A DNA stretch of 64,000 nt, taken from positions 62,001-126,000 of the forward strand of contig NZ_SRLQ01000010.1 in the NCBI RefSeq assembly GCF_004745805.1, read 5' to 3'. This document shows positions 16,861 through 25,062 of this stretch, piece after piece. The notes under the pieces are model-generated. The model saw only the letters and a list, made by a program, of their open reading frames with translations. It was not told where the DNA came from and did not search any database. Positions within the stretch are counted from its first letter, which is position 1, and the number at the start of each line of letters is the position of its first letter. Origin of the DNA: Mycolicibacterium sp. CH28. Lineage in GTDB: Bacteria > Actinomycetota > Actinomycetes > Mycobacteriales > Mycobacteriaceae. A program made the translations under genes and the position numbers.

Positions 16861-18369
16861 TCAGGTTGTCAGTTGTTCCACCAGTTCCGCTGCGCTGTCG
16901 ACGGAATCGAGCAACGCTCCGACGTGGGCCTTGCTGCCGCGCAGCGGCTCCAGCGTCGGGATCCGGACCAGCGAATCACCACCGAGATCGAAGATCACCG
17001 AATCCCAGCTCGCCGCGGCGATGTCGGCGCCGAACCGGCGCAGGCACTCACCGCGGAAATAGGCCCGGGTGTCGGTCGGCGGGTTATCCACCGCATCGAG
17101 CACCTGCTGCTCGGTGACCAGGCGTTTCATCGAGCCACGGGCAACCAGCCGGTTGTAGAGCCCCTTGTCCAGTCGGACATCCGAATACTGCAGATCGACC
17201 AGGTGCAGCCGCGGCGCCGACCAACTGAGGTTCTCCCGTTGCCGGAAGCCTTCGAGCAGACGCAGTTTGGCCGGCCAGTCGAGCAGCTCCGCGCACTCCA
17301 TCGGGTCGCGTTCGAGCAGGTCAAGCACGTGTGCCCAGGTTTCGAGGACGGCCGACGCCTTCGGATCCGGATCGCGGGCGTCGACCAGCTTGGCCACCCG
17401 GTCGAGGTAGATGCGCTGCAGGGCCAACCCGGTGAGTTCACGCCCGTCGGCCAGCGCCACCGTGGCCCGCAACGACGGATCCCGGCTGATCACGTGCACC
17501 GCGTGCACGGGCCGGGCCAGCGCCAGGTCGGAGAGGTCCAGGCCGTGTTGATGGCCTTCCTCGATCAGGTCGAGCACCAGCGACGTGGTGCCCACCTTGA
17601 GGTACGTCGAGGTCTCGGCGAGGTTGGCGTCGCCGATGATGACGTGCAGGCGGCGGTACTTGTCGGCGTCGGCGTGCGGCTCGTCGCGGGTGTTGATGAT
17701 CCCGCGCTTGAGGGTGGTCTCCAGACCGACTTCGACCTCGATGTAGTCGGCGCGCTGGGACAGCTGGAAGCCTGGCTCGTCGCCGGAGGGCCCGATACCC
17801 ACCCGACCGGAACCGGTCACCACCTGCCGAGACACCATGAACGGCGTCAGGCCGGCGATCACCGCCGAGAACGGCGTCTGCCGGCTCATCAGGTAGTTCT
17901 CGTGGGTCCCGTAGGACGCGCCCTTGCCGTCGACGTTGTTCTTGTAGAGCTGCAGCTTGGCCGCACCGGGCACGCTGGCCACGTGCCGGGCGGCGGCCTC
18001 CATCACCCGTTCGCCTGCCTTGTCCCAGATCACCGCGTCCAACGGATCGGTGACCTCGGGCGCGGAGTACTCCGGGTGGGCGTGGTCGACGTAGAGCCGC
18101 GCGCCGTTGGTCAGAATCATGTTGGCGGCACCGATCTCGTCGGCGTCGACCACCGGCGGCGGCCCCGAGGCGCGGCTCAGGTCGAACCCGCGGGCATCGC
18201 GTAGCGGCGACTCCACCTCGTAGTCCCAGCGGGTGCGCTTGGCGCGCTGGATTCCGGCGGCAGCGGCATACGCCAGCACCGCCTGAGTGGAGGTCAGGAT
18301 CGGATTGGCGGTCGGGTCGGACGGCGAGGAGATGCCGTACTCGACCTCGGTCCCGATAATCCGTTGCAT
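16861..18369 (-). CDS. dop: Deamidase/depupylase Dop
   Basis: 502 aa from ATG 18369 (MQRIIGTEVEYGISSPSDPT), close to M. tuberculosis Dop. The frame stays open 126 nt upstream without family similarity. It converts Pup-Gln to Pup-Glu and also removes Pup from substrates. GTEVEYG carries the nucleotide-binding Glu, and YVDHAHPEYSAPE carries the catalytic Asp equivalent to that in PafA. The Dop-loop (about 40-60) is present. The start codon is preceded by TAGGCT with 7 nt between, suggesting a leaderless mRNA. Rv2112c orthologue, 105 nt upstream of pup. Confidence 0.96.
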   Translation of the reverse strand: MQRIIGTEVEYGISSPSDPTANPILTSTQAVLAYAAAAGIQRAKRTRWDYEVESPLRDARGFDLSRASGPPPVVDADEIGAANMILTNGARLYVDHAHPEYSAPEVTDPLDAVIWDKAGERVMEAAARHVASVPGAAKLQLYKNNVDGKGASYGTHENYLMSRQTPFSAVIAGLTPFMVSRQVVTGSGRVGIGPSGDEPGFQLSQRADYIEVEVGLETTLKRGIINTRDEPHADADKYRRLHVIIGDANLAETSTYLKVGTTSLVLDLIEEGHQHGLDLSDLALARPVHAVHVISRDPSLRATVALADGRELTGLALQRIYLDRVAKLVDARDPDPKASAVLETWAHVLDLLERDPMECAELLDWPAKLRLLEGFRQRENLSWSAPRLHLVDLQYSDVRLDKGLYNRLVARGSMKRLVTEQQVLDAVDNPPTDTRAYFRGECLRRFGADIAAASWDSVIFDLGGDSLVRIPTLEPLRGSKAHVGALLDSVDSAAELVEQLTT

Positions 18370-18376
18370 GCGCGCA

Positions 18377-18382
18377 AGCCTA
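18377..18382 (-). promoter_or_regulatory. -10 hexamer of dop (leaderless start)
   Basis: TAGGCT on the minus strand ends 7 nt before the dop ATG, the same geometry as pafA. It supports the chosen ATG. Confidence 0.48.
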
Positions 18383-18440
18383 GCGGGGCCGGGAGCAGGC
18401 GGTGTCGCGCGCCTCACGGGTGGGCACCCCGACTTGCGGC

Positions 18441-18457
18441 TAGGGTGACCCTCACCC
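18441..18457 (+). promoter_or_regulatory. -10 hexamer overlapped by an inverted repeat, upstream of the membrane protein gene
   Basis: TAGGGT (18441-18446) fits a -10 for the gene at 18486, and GGGTGACCCTCACCC (18443-18457) is a perfect 6-bp-arm dyad starting inside it. The dyad would cover the initiation site. It also lies about 75 nt upstream of dop on the other strand. Confidence 0.35.
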
Positions 18458-18485
18458 GACAGCCTCCACATCGGAGCCACCAACC

Positions 18486-19628
18486 ATGACAGCAACCGAC
18501 CGCTTCGCCAGCGAGCGATGGTTCCTTGTCCGGGGTCTTCCAGCGGTGGTCCGGCGCGGGGCGCTGGTGCGCCGGGTCTGGAGTCGCTCGGCGCCGGCGC
18601 TGGCCGGATTCGCCGTAATCGCGGCCAACTCCATCCTGGTCGTGACGTTGTCGGGCAAACACACCATTGATATCGACGGCCGGCCCACCGTCACCGATGG
18701 ATTCGTACTCGCCCTGGTGGCGCTCGTGCTGCCGGTGGCGGGCCTGGTGGGCTGGCTGATCTCCCGGATCCAGGGTCTGATGCGGCGGGTGATCGCCGCG
18801 AATCTGGCGCTCGCGGTCGTCATTCTGGGGGCCATCTTCGGCGGCCCCAGTCCCCGCATATTCGTCAACCTGCTGATGTCGGCGATCGTCGTCGGCGTCA
18901 TCGTGCTGGCCACCGCCTCGGGGATCGGCTCGATCCTCGGCTGGGCAGCCCGTGACACGTTGTCCAACCTGGCGCTGATCGGCGGCATGTTCGTCCGGGC
19001 GCTGCCGGTGGTGCTGCTGACCTTTCTGGTCTTCTTCAACACCTATGTCTGGTTGATGGCGGCGATCGTGAGCCGAGCTCGGCTGTGGCTGGCCATCGGC
19101 TTCCTGTTCCTCATCGCGGCGGCGTTCCTGGTCTCGAACACCCTGGCGCGGGTCCGCCCCTTCCTCGAGTCCGCCGAACCCATGTCCGAGGACCAGGACC
19201 GCTTGGCGGGCACACCTTTTGCGAACATCCCCGACAAGCCGGGCGCCGATCCGCTGTCCAGGACTGAGCGCGCCAACGTGGTGTTCGTGGTCACTGCCTC
19301 CCAACTCGGGCAGGTGCTGACAGTCGCGCTGGCGACCGGGGCGATCTTCGGGGTATTGGGGCTCATCGTGGTCAGCCCGCCGCTGCTGGATTCCTGGACC
19401 CGCGGCGCCGGCCGCAACGACGGCCATGTCTTGGGCATGACGCTGCCCATACCGGATCCGCTGATTCAGACGACGATGATGCTGACAGCCATCACGTTCA
19501 TGTACCTGGCGGCAAAGACGGTGACCGACAAGGAATACCGCTCGCAGTTCCTCGATCCGCTGCTGGACGAACTGAGGCTCACCCTGGTGGCCCGAGACCG
19601 ATACCGGTCGTCGCTCCCGGCGCGTTGA
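18486..19628 (+). CDS. Polytopic membrane protein, Rv2113-like
   Basis: 380 aa integral membrane protein of unknown function, orthologous by sequence and location to Rv2113. Hydrophobic segments are seen at about 36-56, 76-98, 103-121, 126-150, 160-185, 190-212, 267-295 and 325-345. A soluble loop of about 50 residues (SAEPMSEDQDRLAGTPFANI) lies between the sixth and seventh. GGAG lies 10 nt before the ATG. Divergent from dop with a 116-nt shared promoter region. The conserved position beside dop in mycobacteria is suggestive, but no link to pupylation can be seen in the sequence. Confidence 0.85.
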   Translation: MTATDRFASERWFLVRGLPAVVRRGALVRRVWSRSAPALAGFAVIAANSILVVTLSGKHTIDIDGRPTVTDGFVLALVALVLPVAGLVGWLISRIQGLMRRVIAANLALAVVILGAIFGGPSPRIFVNLLMSAIVVGVIVLATASGIGSILGWAARDTLSNLALIGGMFVRALPVVLLTFLVFFNTYVWLMAAIVSRARLWLAIGFLFLIAAAFLVSNTLARVRPFLESAEPMSEDQDRLAGTPFANIPDKPGADPLSRTERANVVFVVTASQLGQVLTVALATGAIFGVLGLIVVSPPLLDSWTRGAGRNDGHVLGMTLPIPDPLIQTTMMLTAITFMYLAAKTVTDKEYRSQFLDPLLDELRLTLVARDRYRSSLPAR

Positions 19629-19796
19629 GCTGGCTGCGGTGGGTAAACCACCCTGTGCCGGAGCGTAGCTCGGGATCCAAGTACCGGCGCCCCAGACGGT
19701 GGTGCACACTTCACTCAGCAACAAACGGCAACCCGTCGATCGCGACGTGGCGGTGCGCCCGGCCGACCTCGACGTATCTGGAGATGGAAGAACACC

Positions 19797-20405
19797 ATGG
19801 CAGAACCGAACGATATCTTCGGCAAGCGCTACGGCGAGGTGCTGCTGGTCGCCGCGGGTGACGACGGGCCGGAAGCCACCGTCTACAACACGTTTCCGCT
19901 CAACGACTGCCCCGCCGAGTTGTGGGAGAAGCTCGACGCCGACGCGCTAGCCAAGGAGAACGGCGCGGTCGCGGCCCTGCTCAACGGCCCCCGCTACTGG
20001 CTGATGAGCAGCATCGAGAAGGCGCCGGATCGCCAGGAGATCAAGACGTTTGGCGGCATCGACATGATGCGCCAGGCCACCGTCAAACTGTCATCGATGA
20101 ATCCCACGCCCTATTCCGCCAACTCGGTCGACCGTAAGGCGGTGTTCCACTTCGACGCCGGGCGGCCGGTTTTCGAACTCGTCGACCCGCAAGGGCAGCG
20201 CTGGGTCATGCAAACCTGGAGCCAGATCGTCGACCCGAATCTGGACCTGGCCGACCTGTCCCAGCTGGGGTCGCGGTTGACCCTGCCGGACGGCTGGCGC
20301 TACCAAACCCGAACCCTGACTGAGCGGTTGAGCGTCGACACCACGACCCGCGACGCCCACGTCACTCAGGACAACTTCACCAACAGCTATTCGTTGGAAT
20401 TCTGA
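19797..20405 (+). CDS. Conserved hypothetical protein, Rv2114-like
   Basis: 202 aa soluble protein conserved in mycobacteria next to the proteasome genes (Rv2114). There is no signal peptide or membrane helix. Recognisable blocks are FGKRYGEVLLVA, FPLNDCPAELWEKLD, GPRYWLMSSIEKAPD and QRWVMQTWSQIVDP. The alternating strands and helices look like a single compact domain. The ATG has GGAGATGGA upstream. It follows the membrane protein gene after 168 nt, which hold a weak 15-nt stem-loop (19638-19652) just past that gene. Function not known. Confidence 0.82.
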   Translation: MAEPNDIFGKRYGEVLLVAAGDDGPEATVYNTFPLNDCPAELWEKLDADALAKENGAVAALLNGPRYWLMSSIEKAPDRQEIKTFGGIDMMRQATVKLSSMNPTPYSANSVDRKAVFHFDAGRPVFELVDPQGQRWVMQTWSQIVDPNLDLADLSQLGSRLTLPDGWRYQTRTLTERLSVDTTTRDAHVTQDNFTNSYSLEF

Positions 20406-20450
20406 GTCAGCACGCTGGGCCTTGGCTTGGCGGGTGCGGCACCGGCGGGC

Positions 20451-21605
20451 TCATTCGGACGCCCAGACGACGCGATCCCGCCCGTCGCGCTTTGCCTGGT
20501 ACATCGCCCTGTCAGCCCGTTCCATCGCCGAGGCAAGCTCCTCGACGGCGCGCAACCGAGTGCCCCCCACGCTGACGGTTCCCGTCAATGTCCCATCGGC
20601 GTAACTGAACTCCGATTGCGCGAAGGCCAAGCAGAGTCTGACGGCGATCCCCGTCGCCTCGACCTTGTCGGCACCCGCCAGGAGTGCACAGAACTCCTCA
20701 CCGCCGATTCTCCCCATCACGTCATCGGCCCGCAGCACACTTCGCGCTACGGCGGCGAACCCGGCGAGCAATACGTCGCCGGCCGCATGTCCGTGCCGAT
20801 CGTTAACCGCTTTGAAGTCATCGAGATCCATCACGACGATTGATACTGGCATCCCAGCTTGCCGATTCTCGTTGGCCACCTCTTGGGCTTTCGCCAAGAA
20901 CCCGGACCGGTTGAATGTGTCGGTGAGACTGTCGACGACCGCGGCCCGCGCGAGCTGATTGCTCAATCGTTCGCGGCCGATGAGCAACAGGCAGACGTTG
21001 ATCGCGATCGCCATCACGAATAGTCCTACTAGGGGCGCCGAAGTTGCCGGCGAATTCTCCATCAGCTGGAATGTTTCGTTCTGCATCTGGGCGATGATCG
21101 TGCGCCAGACCACCGGAACGATTGACACGATGGCCAGCACCGCCAACACCCGCCGGGTGACCAGACGTTCGGTGCGTTCAGCCCGCAGGGAGTCGATGGC
21201 GATGAGCACCAGGTAGATCACGATGCCCAGGGATGTGACGTGAACGCGCATCACCATATCCGCGGATAGGGGTGGCACGTAGAGGCAGGCGAAGACCACG
21301 GCCAACGGAACACTGAGGGCAGTGAGCCACGGTATCGGCCAGCCGGCGAAGGCTCGCACCCCTGCCCAGATCATGGCCCAGACCAGGACCAAGAAGCCGT
21401 TGGCAGCGGCTTCGGCAAGGACGTAGGGCCCGATCCCCTGGGTGCTCAGCAGCCCCGCACCGATTCCGCCCGCCAGGTTGGCGCAACCCCACAGGATCAT
21501 CGCGGTATCGCGCCGTTTGCCGTAGCCGGCCCACACTTCGAGGAAGCCGAACAGCGATGCGGTGGTAGCGACCACCATCCACATCGTGCGGACGTCGGGA
21601 ATCAT
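20451..21605 (-). CDS. Membrane-bound GGDEF diguanylate cyclase
   Basis: 384 aa. About seven hydrophobic segments occupy residues 5-200 (MASE-like sensor), followed by a GGDEF domain. The active site reads GGEEF (301-305), a functional variant. RADD lies exactly five residues before it, so the product-inhibition I-site (RxxD) is intact. It should make cyclic di-GMP from two GTP at the inner membrane face. No EAL domain is attached. It lies 123 nt downstream of mpa on the same strand. It is not part of the core proteasome locus in M. tuberculosis. Confidence 0.9.
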   Translation of the reverse strand: MIPDVRTMWMVVATTASLFGFLEVWAGYGKRRDTAMILWGCANLAGGIGAGLLSTQGIGPYVLAEAAANGFLVLVWAMIWAGVRAFAGWPIPWLTALSVPLAVVFACLYVPPLSADMVMRVHVTSLGIVIYLVLIAIDSLRAERTERLVTRRVLAVLAIVSIVPVVWRTIIAQMQNETFQLMENSPATSAPLVGLFVMAIAINVCLLLIGRERLSNQLARAAVVDSLTDTFNRSGFLAKAQEVANENRQAGMPVSIVVMDLDDFKAVNDRHGHAAGDVLLAGFAAVARSVLRADDVMGRIGGEEFCALLAGADKVEATGIAVRLCLAFAQSEFSYADGTLTGTVSVGGTRLRAVEELASAMERADRAMYQAKRDGRDRVVWASE

Positions 21606-21728
21606 GCGCGCGAGGGACGATTCGCGTCGTGACCACGCTCAGCAGCCGCCCGATCCCGGATATCTCGCACGACTCTAGACCTTAACGCGGAACCCCCGAG
21701 TCGCCGCGGTGGACAGCGCGAGATGTTG

Positions 21729-23534
21729 CTACAGGTACTGGCCCAGGTTGCTCTCGGTGTCGATCGCCCGGCTGGCGCTGGAGCTCTTACCGGTGACCAG
21801 CGTCCGGATGTAGACGATCCGCTCGCCCTTCTTACCCGAGATGCGTGCCCAGTCATCCGGGTTGGTGGTGTTGGGCAGATCCTCGTTCTCGGCGAACTCG
21901 TCGACGATCGAGTCGAGCAGATGCTGGATCCGAAGACCCCGCTGCCCGGTTTCCAGAACAGACTTGATCGCGTACTTCTTGGCGCGGTCCACGACGTTCT
22001 GGATCATCGCCCCGGAGTTGAAGTCCTTGAAGTACATGACTTCCTTGTCACCGTTGGCATAGGTGACCTCCAGGAACCGATTGTCGTCGATCTCGGCGTA
22101 CATCCGGTCGACGACCTTCTCGATCATCGCCCTGATGCACTGCCCTCGATCGCCGTCGAACTCGGCCAGGTCATCGACGTTCACCGGCAGGTTCTCAGTG
22201 AGGTACTTGCTGAAGATGTCTTGTGCCGCTTCGGCATCCGGCCGCTCGATCTTGATCTTGACGTCCAAGCGGCCGGGCCGCAGGATCGCCGGGTCGATCA
22301 TGTCCTCGCGGTTGGAGGCGCCGATCACGATGACGTTCTCCAAGCCCTCCACGCCGTCGATCTCGCTGAGCAGCTGGGGCACGACCGTCGTCTCGACATC
22401 GGAACTCACACCGGTGCCGCGGGTACGGAAGATCGAGTCCATCTCGTCGAAGAACACGATCACCGGGGTGCCCTCGGACGCCTTCTCCCTGGCTCGCTGG
22501 AAGATCAACCGGATGTGCCGCTCGGTCTCGCCGACGAACTTGTTCAGCAGTTCGGGGCCCTTGATGTTGAGGAAGTAGGACTTCGCCTCGCGGGCGTCCT
22601 CACCACGCACCTCGGCCATCTTCTTGGCCAGCGAGTTGGCCACCGCCTTGGCGATAAGGGTCTTACCGCAGCCGGGAGGACCGTAGAGCAGCACACCTTT
22701 GGGCGGACGCAGCGAATACTCGCGGTAGAGCTCCTTGTGCAGGAACGGCAGCTCGACAGCGTCGCGAATCTGCTCGATCTGGCGGGTCAGACCGCCGATG
22801 TCGCTGTAGGCGACGTCGGGGACCTCTTCCAAGACGAGATCCTCGACCTCGGCCTTCGGAATGCGCTCGAACGCGTAGCCGGCCTTGGTGTCGACCAGCA
22901 GCGAGTCGCCGGGCCGCAGCTTGCGCGGGCGCAGGTCGTCATCGAGTTCGTCGGCCACCTCGTCGGGCAGGTCCTCGAACGCCACCAGCGGCTCGGCCAG
23001 CCACACGATGCGCTCTTCGTCGGCGTGCCCGACGACCAGCGCACGATGCCCGTCGGCGAGGATCTCGCGCAGTGTGCTGATCTCACCCACCGACTCGTAG
23101 GTGCCGGCCTCGACGACGGTCAGGGCTTCGTTGAGCCGAACCGTCTGGCCTTTCTTCAGCGACTTGACATCGATGTTGGGCGAGCACGTCAGCCGCATCT
23201 TGCGGCCGGAGGTGAACACGTCGACCGTGTCGTCGTCATGGCTGCCGAGCAGGACGCCGTAGCCACTTGGCGGCTGACCCAACCGGTCGACCTCTTCACG
23301 CAACGCGAGGAGCTGCTGGCGCGCCTCTTTGAGGGTGTCCATCAGCTTGGCATTGCGCGCCGCCAGGGAATCGATCCGCGCCTCGAGCTGATGCACATCG
23401 CGGGCGGTGCGCATACCGCTCTGGGCGCCTACTGCGTTTTCGAGCTGCTCACGCAGTGCCGACGCCTCTCGGCGTAGCTGCTCCAATTCGGCAGCATCCT
23501 CGCTGGACAGCTGTGGCTCTTGTGCCTCACTCAT
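21729..23534 (-). CDS. mpa: Proteasome-associated AAA+ ATPase Mpa (ARC)
   Basis: 601 aa from ATG 23534, with AAAGGAG 6 nt upstream; the frame is open further but unconserved. Domains in order are an N-terminal coiled coil (AAELEQLRREASALREQLEN to about 95) that captures Pup, tandem OB folds (about 100-240) and the AAA domain. The AAA domain has Walker A GPPGCGKT and Walker B VIVFFDEMDSIF. The C-terminal residues GQYL are the tail needed to dock in the PrcA ring. Mpa hexamers unfold pupylated proteins into the core. Rv2115c orthologue. Confidence 0.97.
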   Translation of the reverse strand: MSEAQEPQLSSEDAAELEQLRREASALREQLENAVGAQSGMRTARDVHQLEARIDSLAARNAKLMDTLKEARQQLLALREEVDRLGQPPSGYGVLLGSHDDDTVDVFTSGRKMRLTCSPNIDVKSLKKGQTVRLNEALTVVEAGTYESVGEISTLREILADGHRALVVGHADEERIVWLAEPLVAFEDLPDEVADELDDDLRPRKLRPGDSLLVDTKAGYAFERIPKAEVEDLVLEEVPDVAYSDIGGLTRQIEQIRDAVELPFLHKELYREYSLRPPKGVLLYGPPGCGKTLIAKAVANSLAKKMAEVRGEDAREAKSYFLNIKGPELLNKFVGETERHIRLIFQRAREKASEGTPVIVFFDEMDSIFRTRGTGVSSDVETTVVPQLLSEIDGVEGLENVIVIGASNREDMIDPAILRPGRLDVKIKIERPDAEAAQDIFSKYLTENLPVNVDDLAEFDGDRGQCIRAMIEKVVDRMYAEIDDNRFLEVTYANGDKEVMYFKDFNSGAMIQNVVDRAKKYAIKSVLETGQRGLRIQHLLDSIVDEFAENEDLPNTTNPDDWARISGKKGERIVYIRTLVTGKSSSASRAIDTESNLGQYL

Positions 23535-23679
23535 GTTGCGCTCCTTTCCCACACCGAGAGTTGGTGCGGTGGATACCTCAACGCTACCGGCCCAACCACG
23601 ATCATGTGCGTTCGGGGAATTCGACACACTGGCAGCACTGTTAACCTCTTACTGAGTCGGGCCGAACGAAAGGACAGCC
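23535..23679. promoter_or_regulatory. Divergent promoter region of mpa and an MTB12-family gene
   Basis: On the minus strand TAGCGT (23586-23581) could be the mpa -10, leaving a leader of about 40 nt that includes AAAGGAG. On the plus strand TAACCT (23642-23647) could serve the secreted protein gene at 23680, with AAAGGAC before its GTG. Motif evidence only. Confidence 0.35.
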
Positions 23680-24174
23680 GTGACCATGAAACTGCTAGCC
23701 ACGGGCGTTGCCGCCGCCGCGATCATCGGCGGCGCTGCCGCTGGTGTGACCTCGGTTGCATTCAGCTCTCCGGCCGCCTCGCCGGCCGTACTACCGGTCG
23801 TCTTCGGCGCCCCCATGCCGCAGGCACCGGCACCTGAGCTCCAAGGTCAGCTGGTCGCCACCCTCGACGCCCTTCAGGGCGGCGGGTCCTTCTCCGGCGC
23901 CAAGGCCTCCTACATCCAGGGTGGCCTGGGCCGGTTCGAGGGCATCACTGCCGACCGGGCCTTCAGTAACGCCTCGGCCAAGGGACTCTTCCCGCTGACC
24001 TTTGCCGTCGCCGACATCGACCAGGAGGGGCCGGTCGCCACCGCCAACGTCACCGCGACGGCGGCCAACGGCGCGACCGCCAACCAGCCGGTCGAGTTCA
24101 TCGCGGGACCCAGCCCCACCGGGTGGCAGGTAACGAAGTCCTCGGCGCTGTCATTGCTGTCAGCGGCGAGCTGA
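23680..24174 (+). CDS. Secreted MTB12 (CFP-2)-family protein
   Basis: 164 aa. The signal peptide (MKLLATGVAAAAIIGGAAAG) runs into VTSVAFSSPAA. The mature part has PVVFGAPMP, LVATLDAL, FPLTFAVADI and a C-terminal GWQVTKSSALSLLSAA. This strongly resembles the low-molecular-weight antigen MTB12, which has the same signal-peptide style and PVVFGAPLP. It is secreted with no lipobox; function unknown. GTG 23680 has AAAGGAC upstream; ATG 23686 is an alternative start. A lipoprotein of the same family follows 11 nt later, so this looks like a tandem duplication. Confidence 0.82.
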   Translation: MTMKLLATGVAAAAIIGGAAAGVTSVAFSSPAASPAVLPVVFGAPMPQAPAPELQGQLVATLDALQGGGSFSGAKASYIQGGLGRFEGITADRAFSNASAKGLFPLTFAVADIDQEGPVATANVTATAANGATANQPVEFIAGPSPTGWQVTKSSALSLLSAAS

Positions 24175-24185
24175 GTCGCCACTGG

Positions 24186-24764
24186 ATGCGTCACGCGCTG
24201 TCCGCAGTTCTGAGCGCCGCCACGATCGTGGCGGCGCTTGGGCTGTCGGGGTGTTCTGACCACGGCGAGTCGAAGTCCACGCAGGGCCCGATCGAGCAGT
24301 CCTCGGCGGTGGCCCTCGCGCCACCGCCGGCCAATACCGCGGCGTTGCCGGCCCCCGAGGCGCTGACCGACGTGCTCTACCGGCTGGCCGATCCGGCCGT
24401 GCAGGGCACTGACAAGCTGGCGCTGGTGGAAGCCACCACACCCGACGACGCGGCGACCATCGACAAGTTCGCCGCCGCACTGCGCGACGGTGGCTTCACC
24501 CCACTGACGTTCACCGCCGACGAGATCCGGTGGTCGGATCGCCGTGCTGGTGACGCGCTGGCCACCGTCAACGTCACGACGTCGAATGCAGCCAACCCCG
24601 GCGGCTTCACCTTCCCGATGGAGTTCCATCCCATCGGGGGCGGCTGGCAGTTGTCCCGGGAGACCGCCGACATGCTGCTCGCGTTCGGCAACGCCCGAGG
24701 GGCCAGCGCGGCAAGCCCGAGCACCGCCGACCAACCGCCGACGAGCCCGCCTCCGGCCCGCTGA
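24186..24764 (+). CDS. lppK: Lipoprotein LppK, MTB12-like domain
   Basis: 192 aa from ATG 24186. Signal peptide with lipobox GLSGC (Cys about 24), an Ala/Pro linker, then a domain parallel to the preceding MTB12-type protein: LTDVLYRLADPAVQGTDKL, TPLTFTADEI, and GGWQLSRETADMLLAF. It is anchored in the envelope with unknown function. It matches Rv2116 (lppK, 189 aa) in size and place. Its stop is 1 nt before the start of the next gene, so the two are probably coupled. Confidence 0.83.
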   Translation: MRHALSAVLSAATIVAALGLSGCSDHGESKSTQGPIEQSSAVALAPPPANTAALPAPEALTDVLYRLADPAVQGTDKLALVEATTPDDAATIDKFAAALRDGGFTPLTFTADEIRWSDRRAGDALATVNVTTSNAANPGGFTFPMEFHPIGGGWQLSRETADMLLAFGNARGASAASPSTADQPPTSPPPAR

Positions 24765-24765
24765 C

Positions 24766-25062
24766 ATGTGGATCGGGTGGCTGGAGTTCGACGTCCTGCT
24801 CGGTGACGTTCACTCCTTGAAGGAGAAGCGGGCGGTGGTTCGCCCTATCGTCGCCGAGCTGCGGCGGCGGTTCGCCGTCTCGGCCGCCGAAACCGGGTCG
24901 GCCGAACTGCACCGGCGGGCCGGCATCGGGATGGCCGTGGTGGCCGCGGATCGCGCCCATGTGGTGGAGGTTCTCGACGCTGCCGAGCGGCTGGTCGCAG
25001 CGCGCCCGGAGATCGAGCTGCTGTCGGCGCGGCGCCGCCTGCACCGCAGCGACGACGACTGA
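24766..25062 (+). CDS. DUF503 family protein, Rv2117-like
   Basis: 98 aa. It begins MWIGWLEFDVLLGDVHSLKE, the hallmark of DUF503 (YlxP-like), with the ferredoxin-like pattern ending in IELLSARRRL. YlxP proteins are often coded near ribosome-associated genes, but no role is established in mycobacteria. Its TGA is immediately followed by the reverse-strand stop of trmI, leaving no spacer. Rv2117 orthologue. Confidence 0.88.
   Translation: MWIGWLEFDVLLGDVHSLKEKRAVVRPIVAELRRRFAVSAAETGSAELHRRAGIGMAVVAADRAHVVEVLDAAERLVAARPEIELLSARRRLHRSDDD

Noticed and set aside
16873..18204. 443-codon open frame antisense to dop
   Set aside because: Dop is certain from its catalytic motifs; the opposite frame shows none.
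19638..19652. Stem-loop GGTGG-GTAAA-CCACC after the Rv2113-like gene
   Set aside because: Only 5 bp and no U tract; could be chance, so not listed as a terminator.
21723..23477. 584-codon open frame antisense to mpa
   Set aside because: Shadow of mpa; composition typical of antisense frames.
23535..23627. Longer N-terminus for Mpa
   Set aside because: The extension covers the promoter and ribosome site; ATG 23534 has AAAGGAG at ideal distance.
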